From NCBI RefSeq assembly GCF_030555055.1, contig NZ_JAMOAO010000001.1, forward strand, positions 3,720,001-3,784,000: 64,000 nt of DNA, given 5' to 3'. This DNA comes from Nocardiopsis sp. YSL2. Lineage in GTDB: Bacteria; Actinomycetota; Actinomycetes; Streptosporangiales; Streptosporangiaceae. Shown one piece after another: positions 55,502-63,029 of this stretch. A program made the translations under genes and the position numbers. The notes beneath the pieces are model-generated. The model ran no database searches. It worked only from the letters and a program-made list of their open reading frames with translations, and was not told the DNA's origin. Position 1 is the first letter of the stretch. Each line of letters starts with the position of its first letter.

Positions 55502-57393
55502 CGGACGACGACATAGCGCACGCCCTGCGGTACCGCGGACCGGGACGCCTGCTGGTCTGCCACATCGGCCCGCACGCGGCGGCGGCCCTGCGGGGGGCCG
55601 GGCTCGGCCCGGACACCGAGGTGATCGACCTGGGCGGGCCCGCGACGCACGCCGTCGAGGAGGCCGTGGGCCACGTCGCCCTCGTGGCCGACTCCACGGC
55701 CGATCTGCGCGCGGCCGCGGCCCTGGTCGGGGACCTCCCGTCGGCGGCCGACGTCACGGTCGTCGTCAGGGCCGCGGCGCCGCACTTCGGACCGCCGTGT
55801 CCGGTGCCGCCGGGTCTGGGGCGGTGGGTGGGCGTGATCGATGCCCGCGTACGCCGCCTGCCGGGCGGGGGGTGGTCGTGCGCGCTCTCGTTCACCGACC
55901 CGATGGAGGTGTCGGAGGTGGTGGCGGCGGTGGCCCGGGGGATGCTGGGCGGCCGGCGCGGCGCGGCCGTGCGCCCGGCGGAGAGCGGCGCCGACACCGG
56001 GACCGGAGTCCGTACCCGCTCCGGTACCGGGGCCACCGGGCCCTCCTGGGCGAGCCTGGGGCGCCCGGGCGCGCTGACCGGCGGGGAAGTACCGCCCCGG
56101 CTGTCGGTGGAGGACGTGCCGGCGGTGGATGAGCGGGTGGTGAATCCGGTCGGGTTCACGCGGGTGTCGAAGTCCAGGGTGGGTCGGTTGGTTTCGCGGG
56201 GCGGCCGGTGGGTGGTGGAGGTGGGCCGGTCGGTGCGGTGGCGTGTGCCGGAGGACGGTGCGGTGACCGATGTGGCGGTGGCGCGGTTGCGGGACCTGCG
56301 GTGCGTGGAGGTGGAGTGGGGGCGCCACAGCGGTCCGCTGGCCGCCGTGCGGGCGGTCGCCGGACTCGCGGCGGCGGGAATCCCCCTGGTGAGCGGATCC
56401 GTGCCCCGGTGGGCGGACTGCCTCGGCCCGGAGCTGACGCGGATCATCACCTCCGTCGACGGTGCCACGCTGGCCGACGCGCAACTGCGCGAGGAGCACA
56501 GTATCCGGTTGCGGCGTGCCGCTCTGCGGTCGCACGGGTCGTATGCGCGGTGGCGCCGGTCGGTGTCGGGGGTGTTGGCGGAGCCGGTGGTGTCGGTGGT
56601 GCTGTGTACGCGGCGGCCGGAGATGGTCGCTTTCGCGTTGCGGCAGGTGGCGCGGCAGCGGGGGGTCGAGGTGGAGGTCGTGCTGGCGCTGCACGGGTTC
56701 GGGCCGGACGCGCCGGGTGTGCGCGCGGCCCTGGCGGCCTTCCGCGCGACCGGGCGGGACCTGGTGGTGTGGGAATGCGACCCCGCGACGGTGTTCGGCT
56801 CGGTGCTCAACGGCGCGATCGCGCGGGCGAGTGGTCCGCTGGTCGCCAAGATGGACGACGACGACTGGTACGGGCCCGACCACCTGGCCGATCTGGTGCT
56901 GGCCCGCCGCTACTCCGGAGCCGACCTCGTCGGGTCCCTCGCCTCGTTCGTCTACCTCGAAGCCCTCGACCTCACCGTGCGCCTGCCCGGCCCCACGGAG
57001 TGCGCGTTCCGGCGGGTCGCCGGCGGAACCCTGCTCACGGACCGCCGGGCGCTGGAGGAGGTGGGCGGTTTCCGGGCGGTGCCCACGTCCGAGGACTCCC
57101 GGCTCCTGGCCGACCTGCGGCGACTGGGCGCCCACGTCCACCGCGGCCACGGCTGCAACTACGTGCTCCGGCGCAAGGCGGCCGGACACACCTGGGGTGT
57201 CGGCTCGGGCTACTTCCTCCACCACGGAAGCGGGGGGCGGCTGCCCGGGTGGCGGCCCAGCGCACTGTTGGAGCCCGCTCCCTCGGACGTCCCCGAGACC
57301 CGCTCCGCGCAGCCCTGGAGCGTGCCGGGCGCCCCCGGCCTGGATCGGCCGGAGTCCGCTGCGCGGCCGCTCACGGCTGGAGCGGCCCCGTGA
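55498..57393 (+). CDS. Family 2-like glycosyltransferase A1 (GT-A fold)
   Basis: A 631-residue protein in three parts. Residues 1-185 form a unique domain with VDARVRRLPGGGWS-type and SFTDPMEVSEVVAAVARG segments; its opening resembles a nucleotide-binding fold. Residues 200-360 are a conserved domain starting LSVEDVPAVDERVVNPVGFTR. Residues about 362-600 are a GT-A glycosyltransferase domain with the first strand VVSVVLCTRRPEMVAFALRQV (from 364) and a metal-binding acidic cluster DDDD at 453-456 (KMDDDDWYG). Substrate is unknown; the context suggests a surface glycan. Parts of its DNA are identical to the next gene. It overlaps both neighbours by 4 bp. Confidence 0.78.
   Translation: MTDDDIAHALRYRGPGRLLVCHIGPHAAAALRGAGLGPDTEVIDLGGPATHAVEEAVGHVALVADSTADLRAAAALVGDLPSAADVTVVVRAAAPHFGPPCPVPPGLGRWVGVIDARVRRLPGGGWSCALSFTDPMEVSEVVAAVARGMLGGRRGAAVRPAESGADTGTGVRTRSGTGATGPSWASLGRPGALTGGEVPPRLSVEDVPAVDERVVNPVGFTRVSKSRVGRLVSRGGRWVVEVGRSVRWRVPEDGAVTDVAVARLRDLRCVEVEWGRHSGPLAAVRAVAGLAAAGIPLVSGSVPRWADCLGPELTRIITSVDGATLADAQLREEHSIRLRRAALRSHGSYARWRRSVSGVLAEPVVSVVLCTRRPEMVAFALRQVARQRGVEVEVVLALHGFGPDAPGVRAALAAFRATGRDLVVWECDPATVFGSVLNGAIARASGPLVAKMDDDDWYGPDHLADLVLARRYSGADLVGSLASFVYLEALDLTVRLPGPTECAFRRVAGGTLLTDRRALEEVGGFRAVPTSEDSRLLADLRRLGAHVHRGHGCNYVLRRKAAGHTWGVGSGYFLHHGSGGRLPGWRPSALLEPAPSDVPETRSAQPWSVPGAPGLDRPESAARPLTAGAAP
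56096..56933 (+). repeat. Near-identical block shared by GT genes A1 and A2 (copy 1)
   Basis: Pairs with 57961-58798 at a constant offset of 1865 bp. Sub-blocks 56096-56379 (284 bp) and 56491-56717 (227 bp) are identical; 56789-56933 has one difference. Between them lie strongly diverged tracts. The identical DNA uses many T- and G-ending codons, unlike the flanks. Confidence 0.9.
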
Positions 57394-59198
57394 TCCGCGC
57401 GGTGCTGGACACGGCGCTGCGGTCCCACGCGGCCGGAACCGCCCTGGTCGCCCATAGCGGACCGGGCACGGCCGAGGTGGCCGCGCGTGCGGCGGAGGGC
57501 TCGGCGGGCCGGGTCCTGGACCTGGACGCGAACGGGTGGGGCACGGGGGAGCAGGCGGCGCGCGAGGTCGGTCTGGTGGTGCTCGTCGCCGCCACCCCGG
57601 TGGACCTGCGGCGGGTCGTGCCCGAAGCCGAGGGGCTGAGAGCGGCCGAGGTCCTGGTCGCGGTCCTCGCCGCCGCACCTCAGGCGGGGCGGTCCCTGCC
57701 GTCGCCGCCCGGAGCGGCACGGTGGACCGACCTCATCGACCTGCACGTGCGCCGGTCACCGGACGGGGGGTGCTCGCACGCGTTCTCCTTCACCGACCCG
57801 GTGGAGGTGTCGGAGGTCGTGGGAGCGGTCGCGCGGGGGCTGGTGGGCGGTCGGCGGGACGCGTCGGCGCTGTCGGCCGGCGCCCACGACCGGACGGTGG
57901 CGGACGCGTCCTGGCGTCACCTCGGCACACCGGGAGCGGCGGTGCGCGCCACCGCGTTCGCCCGGCTGTCGGTGGAGGACGTGCCGGCGGTGGATGAGCG
58001 GGTGGTGAATCCGGTCGGGTTCACGCGGGTGTCGAAGTCCAGGGTGGGTCGGTTGGTTTCGCGGGGCGGCCGGTGGGTGGTGGAGGTGGGCCGGTCGGTG
58101 CGGTGGCGTGTGCCGGAGGACGGTGCGGTGACCGATGTGGCGGTGGCGCGGTTGCGGGACCTGCGGTGCGTGGAGGTGGAGTGGGGGCGCCACAGCGGTC
58201 CGCTGGCCGCCGTGCGGGCGGTCGCCGGACTCGCGGCGGCGGGAGTCCCGCTCATCGGCGGCACCGCGCCGCGCTGGGCGGACTGCCTCGGCGATGAACT
58301 GCACGCCCTGCTCCGGTCCGTGCGCCATGCCGACCTGGGGGACGAGCTGGCACGGGAGGAGCACAGTATCCGGTTGCGGCGTGCCGCTCTGCGGTCGCAC
58401 GGGTCGTATGCGCGGTGGCGCCGGTCGGTGTCGGGGGTGTTGGCGGAGCCGGTGGTGTCGGTGGTGCTGTGTACGCGGCGGCCGGAGATGGTCGCTTTCG
58501 CGTTGCGGCAGGTGGCGCGGCAGCGGGGGGTCGAGGTGGAGGTCGTGCTGGCGCTGCACGGGTTCGGGCCGGACGCGCCGGGGGTGCGCGCGGCCCTGGC
58601 GGCCTTCCGCCGGTCGGGACACGCGGCGGTGGTGCTCGAGGCCGAACCGGACGCGGTGTTCGGCTCGGTGCTCAACGGTGCGATCGCGCGGGCGAGTGGT
58701 CCGCTGGTCGCCAAGATGGACGACGACGACTGGTACGGGCCCGACCACCTGGCCGATCTGGTGCTGGCCCGCCGCTACTCCGGAGCCGACCTCGTCGGCT
58801 GCGCGACGGAGTTCCACCACCTGCAGGGGCCGGACCTCACCGTGCGGCGCCTGGTCCCCTCGGAGCGGTTCGCCCCCCACGTGACCGGAGCCGCGCTGTT
58901 GACCGACCGCGCGGTCCTGGAGGAGGTCGGCGGGGTCCGGTCCCGGCGGTCCGGAATCGACGCGGGGCTCCTCGGCGACGTGGCACGCGTCGGCGGGTCC
59001 ATCTACCGCACACACGGTCTGGGCTGCGTCATCCGCCGTCGGACGCAGGGACACACCTGGCACGAACCCGCGGGCTACTTCCTGAAGGACCCCCAGCGCC
59101 ACTGGCCCGGGTGGCGCCCCAGCGCCCTGATGGAACCCGAACCCGGGGACGCTCCGGGCGGGTACGGCACCACGACGACACAGAGGAGCGACCGATGA
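57390..59198 (+). CDS. Family 2-like glycosyltransferase A2 (paralogue of A1)
   Basis: A 602-residue paralogue of the preceding protein, with the same three-part layout: variable N-terminal domain (1-185, with SFTDPVEVSEVVGAVARG), the LSVEDVPAVDERVVNPVGFTR domain, and a GT-A domain with DDDD at 444-447. Differences from A1 concentrate in the N-terminal domain, the tract around residues 285-320, the short segment before VFGSVLNG and the C-terminal acceptor region (after LVG), so donor chemistry is probably shared and acceptor differs. GTG 57390 overlaps the A1 stop (GTGA), and its own stop overlaps the next ATG. Confidence 0.78.
   Translation: MIRAVLDTALRSHAAGTALVAHSGPGTAEVAARAAEGSAGRVLDLDANGWGTGEQAAREVGLVVLVAATPVDLRRVVPEAEGLRAAEVLVAVLAAAPQAGRSLPSPPGAARWTDLIDLHVRRSPDGGCSHAFSFTDPVEVSEVVGAVARGLVGGRRDASALSAGAHDRTVADASWRHLGTPGAAVRATAFARLSVEDVPAVDERVVNPVGFTRVSKSRVGRLVSRGGRWVVEVGRSVRWRVPEDGAVTDVAVARLRDLRCVEVEWGRHSGPLAAVRAVAGLAAAGVPLIGGTAPRWADCLGDELHALLRSVRHADLGDELAREEHSIRLRRAALRSHGSYARWRRSVSGVLAEPVVSVVLCTRRPEMVAFALRQVARQRGVEVEVVLALHGFGPDAPGVRAALAAFRRSGHAAVVLEAEPDAVFGSVLNGAIARASGPLVAKMDDDDWYGPDHLADLVLARRYSGADLVGCATEFHHLQGPDLTVRRLVPSERFAPHVTGAALLTDRAVLEEVGGVRSRRSGIDAGLLGDVARVGGSIYRTHGLGCVIRRRTQGHTWHEPAGYFLKDPQRHWPGWRPSALMEPEPGDAPGGYGTTTTQRSDR
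57961..58798 (+). repeat. Near-identical block shared by GT genes A1 and A2 (copy 2)
   Basis: Second member of the pair at 56096-56933. The exact same offset throughout shows that no insertion or deletion has occurred in the diverged tracts. Confidence 0.9.
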
Positions 59199-60799
59199 CG
59201 CTGGTCCAGAACGATCCTCGTGAGACGCGGACACGGGTGGAGCCGTCGCCCCGCCCGTTCATCCGGCGCAACGACCACTCGGTGTTGGAGCCGCCGCCGT
59301 TGGGCGAGTGGGATCCGGTGCTGAGCGTCAGCGTCGTCATCCCGGCCTACGGCGGGCAGGAGAAGTTGGATCTGACGCTGGCGTCGCTGGCGGCGCAGAG
59401 CTATCCGGCGGGGTTGATGGAAGTCGTGGTCGTCGACGACGGCAGCGAGCCGCCGCTGGTCCTGCCGCCGATCCGCCCCGAGCACACGCGGATCGTGCCG
59501 AGCCTGCCCGGCGGCTGGGCCCGGGGACACGCCGTGAACTCCGGGGCGGCCGCCGCGGCCGCCGACGTGCTGCTCTTCCTGGACGCCGACATGATCGCCT
59601 TCCGCGAGCACGTCGAGGCACAGCTGCGCTGGCACCACCTCGCCGACTACCTCGCCGTCACCGGTCACCTGCGCTGCGTCGACGACCGGCCCGGCGCGCT
59701 CGCCCCGGGCGAGGTGCTCGACGCCGTGCGGCGCGGGCAGCCGGAGGACCTGGTCGAGGGACCGGGCGACGAGCTGGCGTGGCTGCGCCGGGTCTACGAC
59801 CGCACCGCAGGCCTGAGCACCGCGGGCCCGGGTGCGTTCCGGTACTTCATCGGTGCCACGGGCTCGGTGCGGCGTGCGTTCTTCGAAGAGGCCGGAGGGG
59901 CGGACTCCGAGCTGATCCTGGGCGAGGACACCCACCTCGGGTACCGGTTCGCCCAGCACGGCGCCGTGTTCGTCCCGGAACCGCGGGCCGGCAGCTGGCA
60001 CCTGGGCCGCCCCCAGATGGAGCACCGCAAGGAGGACGGCGCGCGGTACCGGTACCCCCTGGTCGGCAACCGCCTCCCGCTCATCGGCCAGGACATCCGG
60101 CGCACCGGCCGCCAGTGGCAGGTGCCCAGAGTGGACGCGGTGGTCGACACCGTCGACAGCGGGTTCGACGAGGTGGCGGAGACGGTGGACGCGCTGCTGG
60201 CCGGCGACACGGACGACATCCGGATCCACCTGGTCGGCGCGTGGGCGCGGGTCACACCGGGTCGACACGCGGTCCTCGACGATCCGGACCTGGACGTGCG
60301 GCTCCTGCACGAGCACTACCGGTGCGAGCCGCGGGTGGAGTTCGTCCGGGCCGACCCCGGACCCGACCCCGACGTCCCCTTCCGGCTGCTGCTCCGTCCC
60401 GGGCAGCCGCTGGCACGGCACGCCGTGCGGCGGATGATCGAGCGGGCCGACACCGCGCGCGCGGGGCTGCTGCGGGCGACGGCGCCCGGCGACGACCTGG
60501 GCGGACCCCGGCTGGAGCGGACCGGCGCCTTCGCCCGCGCACGGCGCCTGGGGGCGGGGGACGACGAGCTCGACGCCGTGGTGGACGAGCTGTTCGGCGT
60601 GCACTGGATCGACGGCGAGAGCCTGCTGTTCACACCGGGGTGCCCGGCGGGCGAGCCGCCGGACGACTGGGACGACCGCCTGGCGGCGGCGCGGGCCGGG
60701 GCCGAGGCGCACAAGGCGCGCGCGAATCGGCTCAAACGCCGGTTCCGCTGGTTGACCGGGAGCCGCGGCGGTCGGCTCCTGTGCCGGATCATCGGGTGA
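59195..60799 (+). CDS. Family 2 glycosyltransferase B1
   Basis: A 534-residue protein. The GT-A domain (about 45-300) opens with SVVIPAYGGQEKLDLTLASLAAQSYP. It has the DAD metal motif at 130-132 (FLDADM), an acceptor region with FIGATGSVRRAFF, and catalytic-base-type E244-D245 in LGEDTHLGYRF. The region 310-500 is a separate C-terminal domain (VDTVDSGFDEVAETVDALLAGDTDDIRIHLVGAWARVTPG), and the tail is basic and helical. The initial PRPFIRRNDHSVLEPPPLGEWDP segment is nearly identical in B2. Overlap ATGA with A2 indicates tight coupling. Confidence 0.82.
   Translation: MTLVQNDPRETRTRVEPSPRPFIRRNDHSVLEPPPLGEWDPVLSVSVVIPAYGGQEKLDLTLASLAAQSYPAGLMEVVVVDDGSEPPLVLPPIRPEHTRIVPSLPGGWARGHAVNSGAAAAAADVLLFLDADMIAFREHVEAQLRWHHLADYLAVTGHLRCVDDRPGALAPGEVLDAVRRGQPEDLVEGPGDELAWLRRVYDRTAGLSTAGPGAFRYFIGATGSVRRAFFEEAGGADSELILGEDTHLGYRFAQHGAVFVPEPRAGSWHLGRPQMEHRKEDGARYRYPLVGNRLPLIGQDIRRTGRQWQVPRVDAVVDTVDSGFDEVAETVDALLAGDTDDIRIHLVGAWARVTPGRHAVLDDPDLDVRLLHEHYRCEPRVEFVRADPGPDPDVPFRLLLRPGQPLARHAVRRMIERADTARAGLLRATAPGDDLGGPRLERTGAFARARRLGAGDDELDAVVDELFGVHWIDGESLLFTPGCPAGEPPDDWDDRLAAARAGAEAHKARANRLKRRFRWLTGSRGGRLLCRIIG
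59264..59486 (+). repeat. Shared DNA block of GT genes B1 and B2 (copy 1)
   Basis: 223 bp matching 60901-61123 with about five differences; the following sequence diverges abruptly. Confidence 0.85.
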
Positions 60800-60816
60800 G
60801 GGGCGAGGGTCAGCGT

Positions 60817-62442
60817 ATGGCGATCAGGGACGGATCCGTCCGGGGCCGAGGGGCCTCGGACGAGGAGACGGACACGGGCGGCGGCGCGCGCCCGTTGATA
60901 CGGCGCAACGACTACTCGGTGTTGGAGCCGCCGCCGTTGGGCGAGTGGGATCCGGTGCTGGGCGTCAGCGTGGTCATCCCGGCCTACGGCGGGCAGGAGA
61001 AGTTGGATCTGACGCTGGCGTCGCTGGCGGCGCAGAGCTATCCGGCGGGGTTGACGGAGGTCGTGGTCGTCGACGACGGCAGCGAGCCGCCGCTGGTCCT
61101 GCCGCCGATCCGCCCCGAGCACACCCGTCTGCTCGTGGCCTCCGCGCGCGGTTGGGGCCCGGGGCACGCGGTACGGGAGGGGGTGGCCGCTTCGGAGGCC
61201 CCCGTCGTGCTGCGGCTGGACGCGGACATGGTCGTCGGCCGAGAGCACGTCGAGGCGCAGATGCGCTGGCACCACCTCGCCGACTACCTCGCCGTCATGG
61301 GCGGGTTCTCGGCCACGGACGTGCCGGCCGCGACGCTGGACCCCGGGGTGGTGCGTGAGCGGGTGGGCCGCGGTGAGGCCGCGGACCTCCTGGGTGAGGG
61401 GGAGGCCGCCCTGGGGTGGATCACCGACCTGCTGGAGGCCACCGACGGGCTGCGCTCGGCCGGGCATCGCGCGTGGGAGGTGTTCACCGGAGCCACGGCC
61501 TCCCTGCGGCGCGACCTGTTCGAGGCGGCGGCGGGCACGGCCCCGGACCCGGTCATGGGGGAGGACAGCGTCCTCGGGTACCGGCTGGCCCAACGCGGGG
61601 CGGTGTTCGTTCCGGAGCACGCGGCCGGCGGTTGGCACCTGGGGACCCCGACGACCGAGCGGCGCGGTGCCGAGGCGGCCCGGTTCGCCAGGCCGTTCAC
61701 GGAGAACCGGGTGCCCCGGAAGTACACCCGGCGCAGGGCGCCCGGGCGGACCTGGGAGGTGCCCTTCACCGACGTGGTGGTCGACACGACCGGGCGCCGC
61801 TTCGGCGACGTGGCCGAGACGGTGGACGGGCTGCTGTCCGGTGACACGGCCGACATCCGGATCCGGCTGGTGGGCGAGTGGTCGCTGGTGACGCCGGGCC
61901 GGCACGCCGTCCTGGACGATCCCGCGGCGGACGTACGGCTGGTCCACGAGTGCTACCGGTGCGAGCCGCGGGTGGAGTTCGTCCAGGCCGCCCCCGACGC
62001 GGATCCCGACGTGCCCTTCCGGCTGCTCGTGTCACCGGGGGTCCGGCCGCGGCCGGGAGCTGTGCGCGCTCTGACCGGTGCGGCCGAGCGGGAGGGCGCG
62101 GGCCTGGTCCGGGTGCGCGGGGCGCACGCCCACCGGCCGGAGGCGCTGCGCCTGGAGCGCACCGCGGCCTTCGCCCGCGCCCGCCACCTGGGCGCCGACG
62201 CGGTGGAGCGCGACGCCGTCGTGGCCGCCGTGTGGGGCGTGCACGTGATGGACCGCGGCGAGGTGCTGCGCGAGAGCGGTGTCGGCGGGGCGGGACCTCC
62301 CGCGGACTGGGAGAAGCAGCTGAGCGACGCGGAGGCGAAGCGGGACCGGTGGCGGGCGGAGTCCGACCGGTGGGAACGCCGGATCCGCGCCCTGACGCGG
62401 GGGCGCCTCGCCCGTCTGCTGCTCGGCCGCCGCGCGGGCTGA
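60817..62442 (+). CDS. Family 2 glycosyltransferase B2 (paralogue of B1)
   Basis: A 541-residue paralogue of the preceding enzyme: the same N-terminal LIRRNDYSVLEPPPLGEWDP segment, GT-A domain with RLDADM (D135-A-D137), FTGATASLRRDLF, E249-D250 in MGEDSVLGYRL, the VDTTGRRFGDVAETVDGLLSGDTADIRIRLVGEW domain and a basic Arg-rich tail. The gene starts 17 bp after B1. As with the A pair, the donor-binding part is conserved and the rest diverged, consistent with two enzymes adding the same or similar sugars to different acceptors. A terminator follows. Confidence 0.82.
   Translation: MAIRDGSVRGRGASDEETDTGGGARPLIRRNDYSVLEPPPLGEWDPVLGVSVVIPAYGGQEKLDLTLASLAAQSYPAGLTEVVVVDDGSEPPLVLPPIRPEHTRLLVASARGWGPGHAVREGVAASEAPVVLRLDADMVVGREHVEAQMRWHHLADYLAVMGGFSATDVPAATLDPGVVRERVGRGEAADLLGEGEAALGWITDLLEATDGLRSAGHRAWEVFTGATASLRRDLFEAAAGTAPDPVMGEDSVLGYRLAQRGAVFVPEHAAGGWHLGTPTTERRGAEAARFARPFTENRVPRKYTRRRAPGRTWEVPFTDVVVDTTGRRFGDVAETVDGLLSGDTADIRIRLVGEWSLVTPGRHAVLDDPAADVRLVHECYRCEPRVEFVQAAPDADPDVPFRLLVSPGVRPRPGAVRALTGAAEREGAGLVRVRGAHAHRPEALRLERTAAFARARHLGADAVERDAVVAAVWGVHVMDRGEVLRESGVGGAGPPADWEKQLSDAEAKRDRWRAESDRWERRIRALTRGRLARLLLGRRAG
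60901..61123 (+). repeat. Shared DNA block of GT genes B1 and B2 (copy 2)
   Basis: Counterpart of 59264-59486 at an offset of 1637 bp. Confidence 0.85.
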
Positions 62443-62450
62443 GGACCACG

Positions 62451-62499
62451 GGGCCGAGGCGTGGTCGGCGCGGCGGATCAGGCCCGCGCGCCTCGGCCC
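62451..62499 (+). terminator. Terminator of the glycosyltransferase operon
   Basis: Perfect 11-bp arms (GGGCCGAGGCG at 62451-62461, complement at 62489-62499) 8 nt after the last glycosyltransferase stop. Confidence 0.7.
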
Positions 62500-62544
62500 T
62501 CTGACCTGTCATGACACGACCGGATCCCACATGGTGAGATTTCC

Positions 62545-62573
62545 TGGTCAAGTAGTTGGACATCCGATATTCT
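62545..62573 (+). promoter_or_regulatory. Promoter candidate in the leuB upstream region
   Basis: TGGTCA (62545-62550), 17-bp spacer, TATTCT (62568-62573) in an AT-richer patch of the 394-bp region between the glycosyltransferase terminator and the 36-codon ORF. No other feature is seen in 62574-62836. Confidence 0.4.
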
Positions 62574-62836
62574 GTCGTCCTAGGAGTCAGTGGCACCGGC
62601 TCCACCGCCTGGTGCCGCCGTCCTCGCCGCCGCCCGCCCCAACCGGGCCCGCGTCGGCGCCTCCGGCGGTCCACCGCGCCGGGACGATCCGCTCCTTCTC
62701 CTGTGGCCACCGAGGTCCACGCGGCCGGCGCGCCGCCCGGTATCACCGGGCCCCGCGGTCTGGCCACTCGCCCGCACCGAGTTCCCGCGGCCGTTCCACA
62801 CGCGCCGCCGGTCACGTACCGCATCCGGAGGATCAC

Positions 62837-62947
62837 ATGTACGACATGGTCGAGTACCCGTCCACGCCCGACTCCGAGGACGAGGTCCACCGCGCCCTGC
62901 AGGGGGCACTGGACCGCAGGGACAACGGCGGTCCCGGGGGCCGCTAG
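62837..62947 (+). CDS. 36-residue small protein upstream of leuB
   Basis: The ATG follows GGAGG by 7 nt, a near-ideal ribosome-binding site. The product begins MYDMVEYPSTPDSEDEVHRAL and ends GGPGGR, acidic in the middle and without a membrane helix. It contains only two Leu, so it is not a leucine attenuation leader. It ends 82 bp before leuB and may share its transcript. Function unknown. Confidence 0.5.
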   Translation: MYDMVEYPSTPDSEDEVHRALQGALDRRDNGGPGGR

Positions 62948-62974
62948 TCTTGTCTCATCCAGTGTTCATTCTGA

Positions 62975-62989
62975 TCTCATCATGTGAGA
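62975..62989. promoter_or_regulatory. Inverted repeat TCTCA-N5-TGAGA upstream of leuB
   Basis: Perfect 5-bp arms centred 48 nt before the leuB start. It matches the repeat at 49309-49325 before ilvB. An IclR-type NdgR/LtbR regulator, known to control leu and ilv genes in actinobacteria, is a reasonable candidate but is not shown by the sequence. Confidence 0.5.
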
Positions 62990-63029
62990 ACCCTCTGGTG
63001 GGGTCACGTCCGAGTTAGAGGCAGACCGT

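Noticed and set aside
62837..62947. Leucine attenuation leader for leuB
   Set aside because: Only two Leu codons, not clustered, and no terminator hairpin with T-tract follows.
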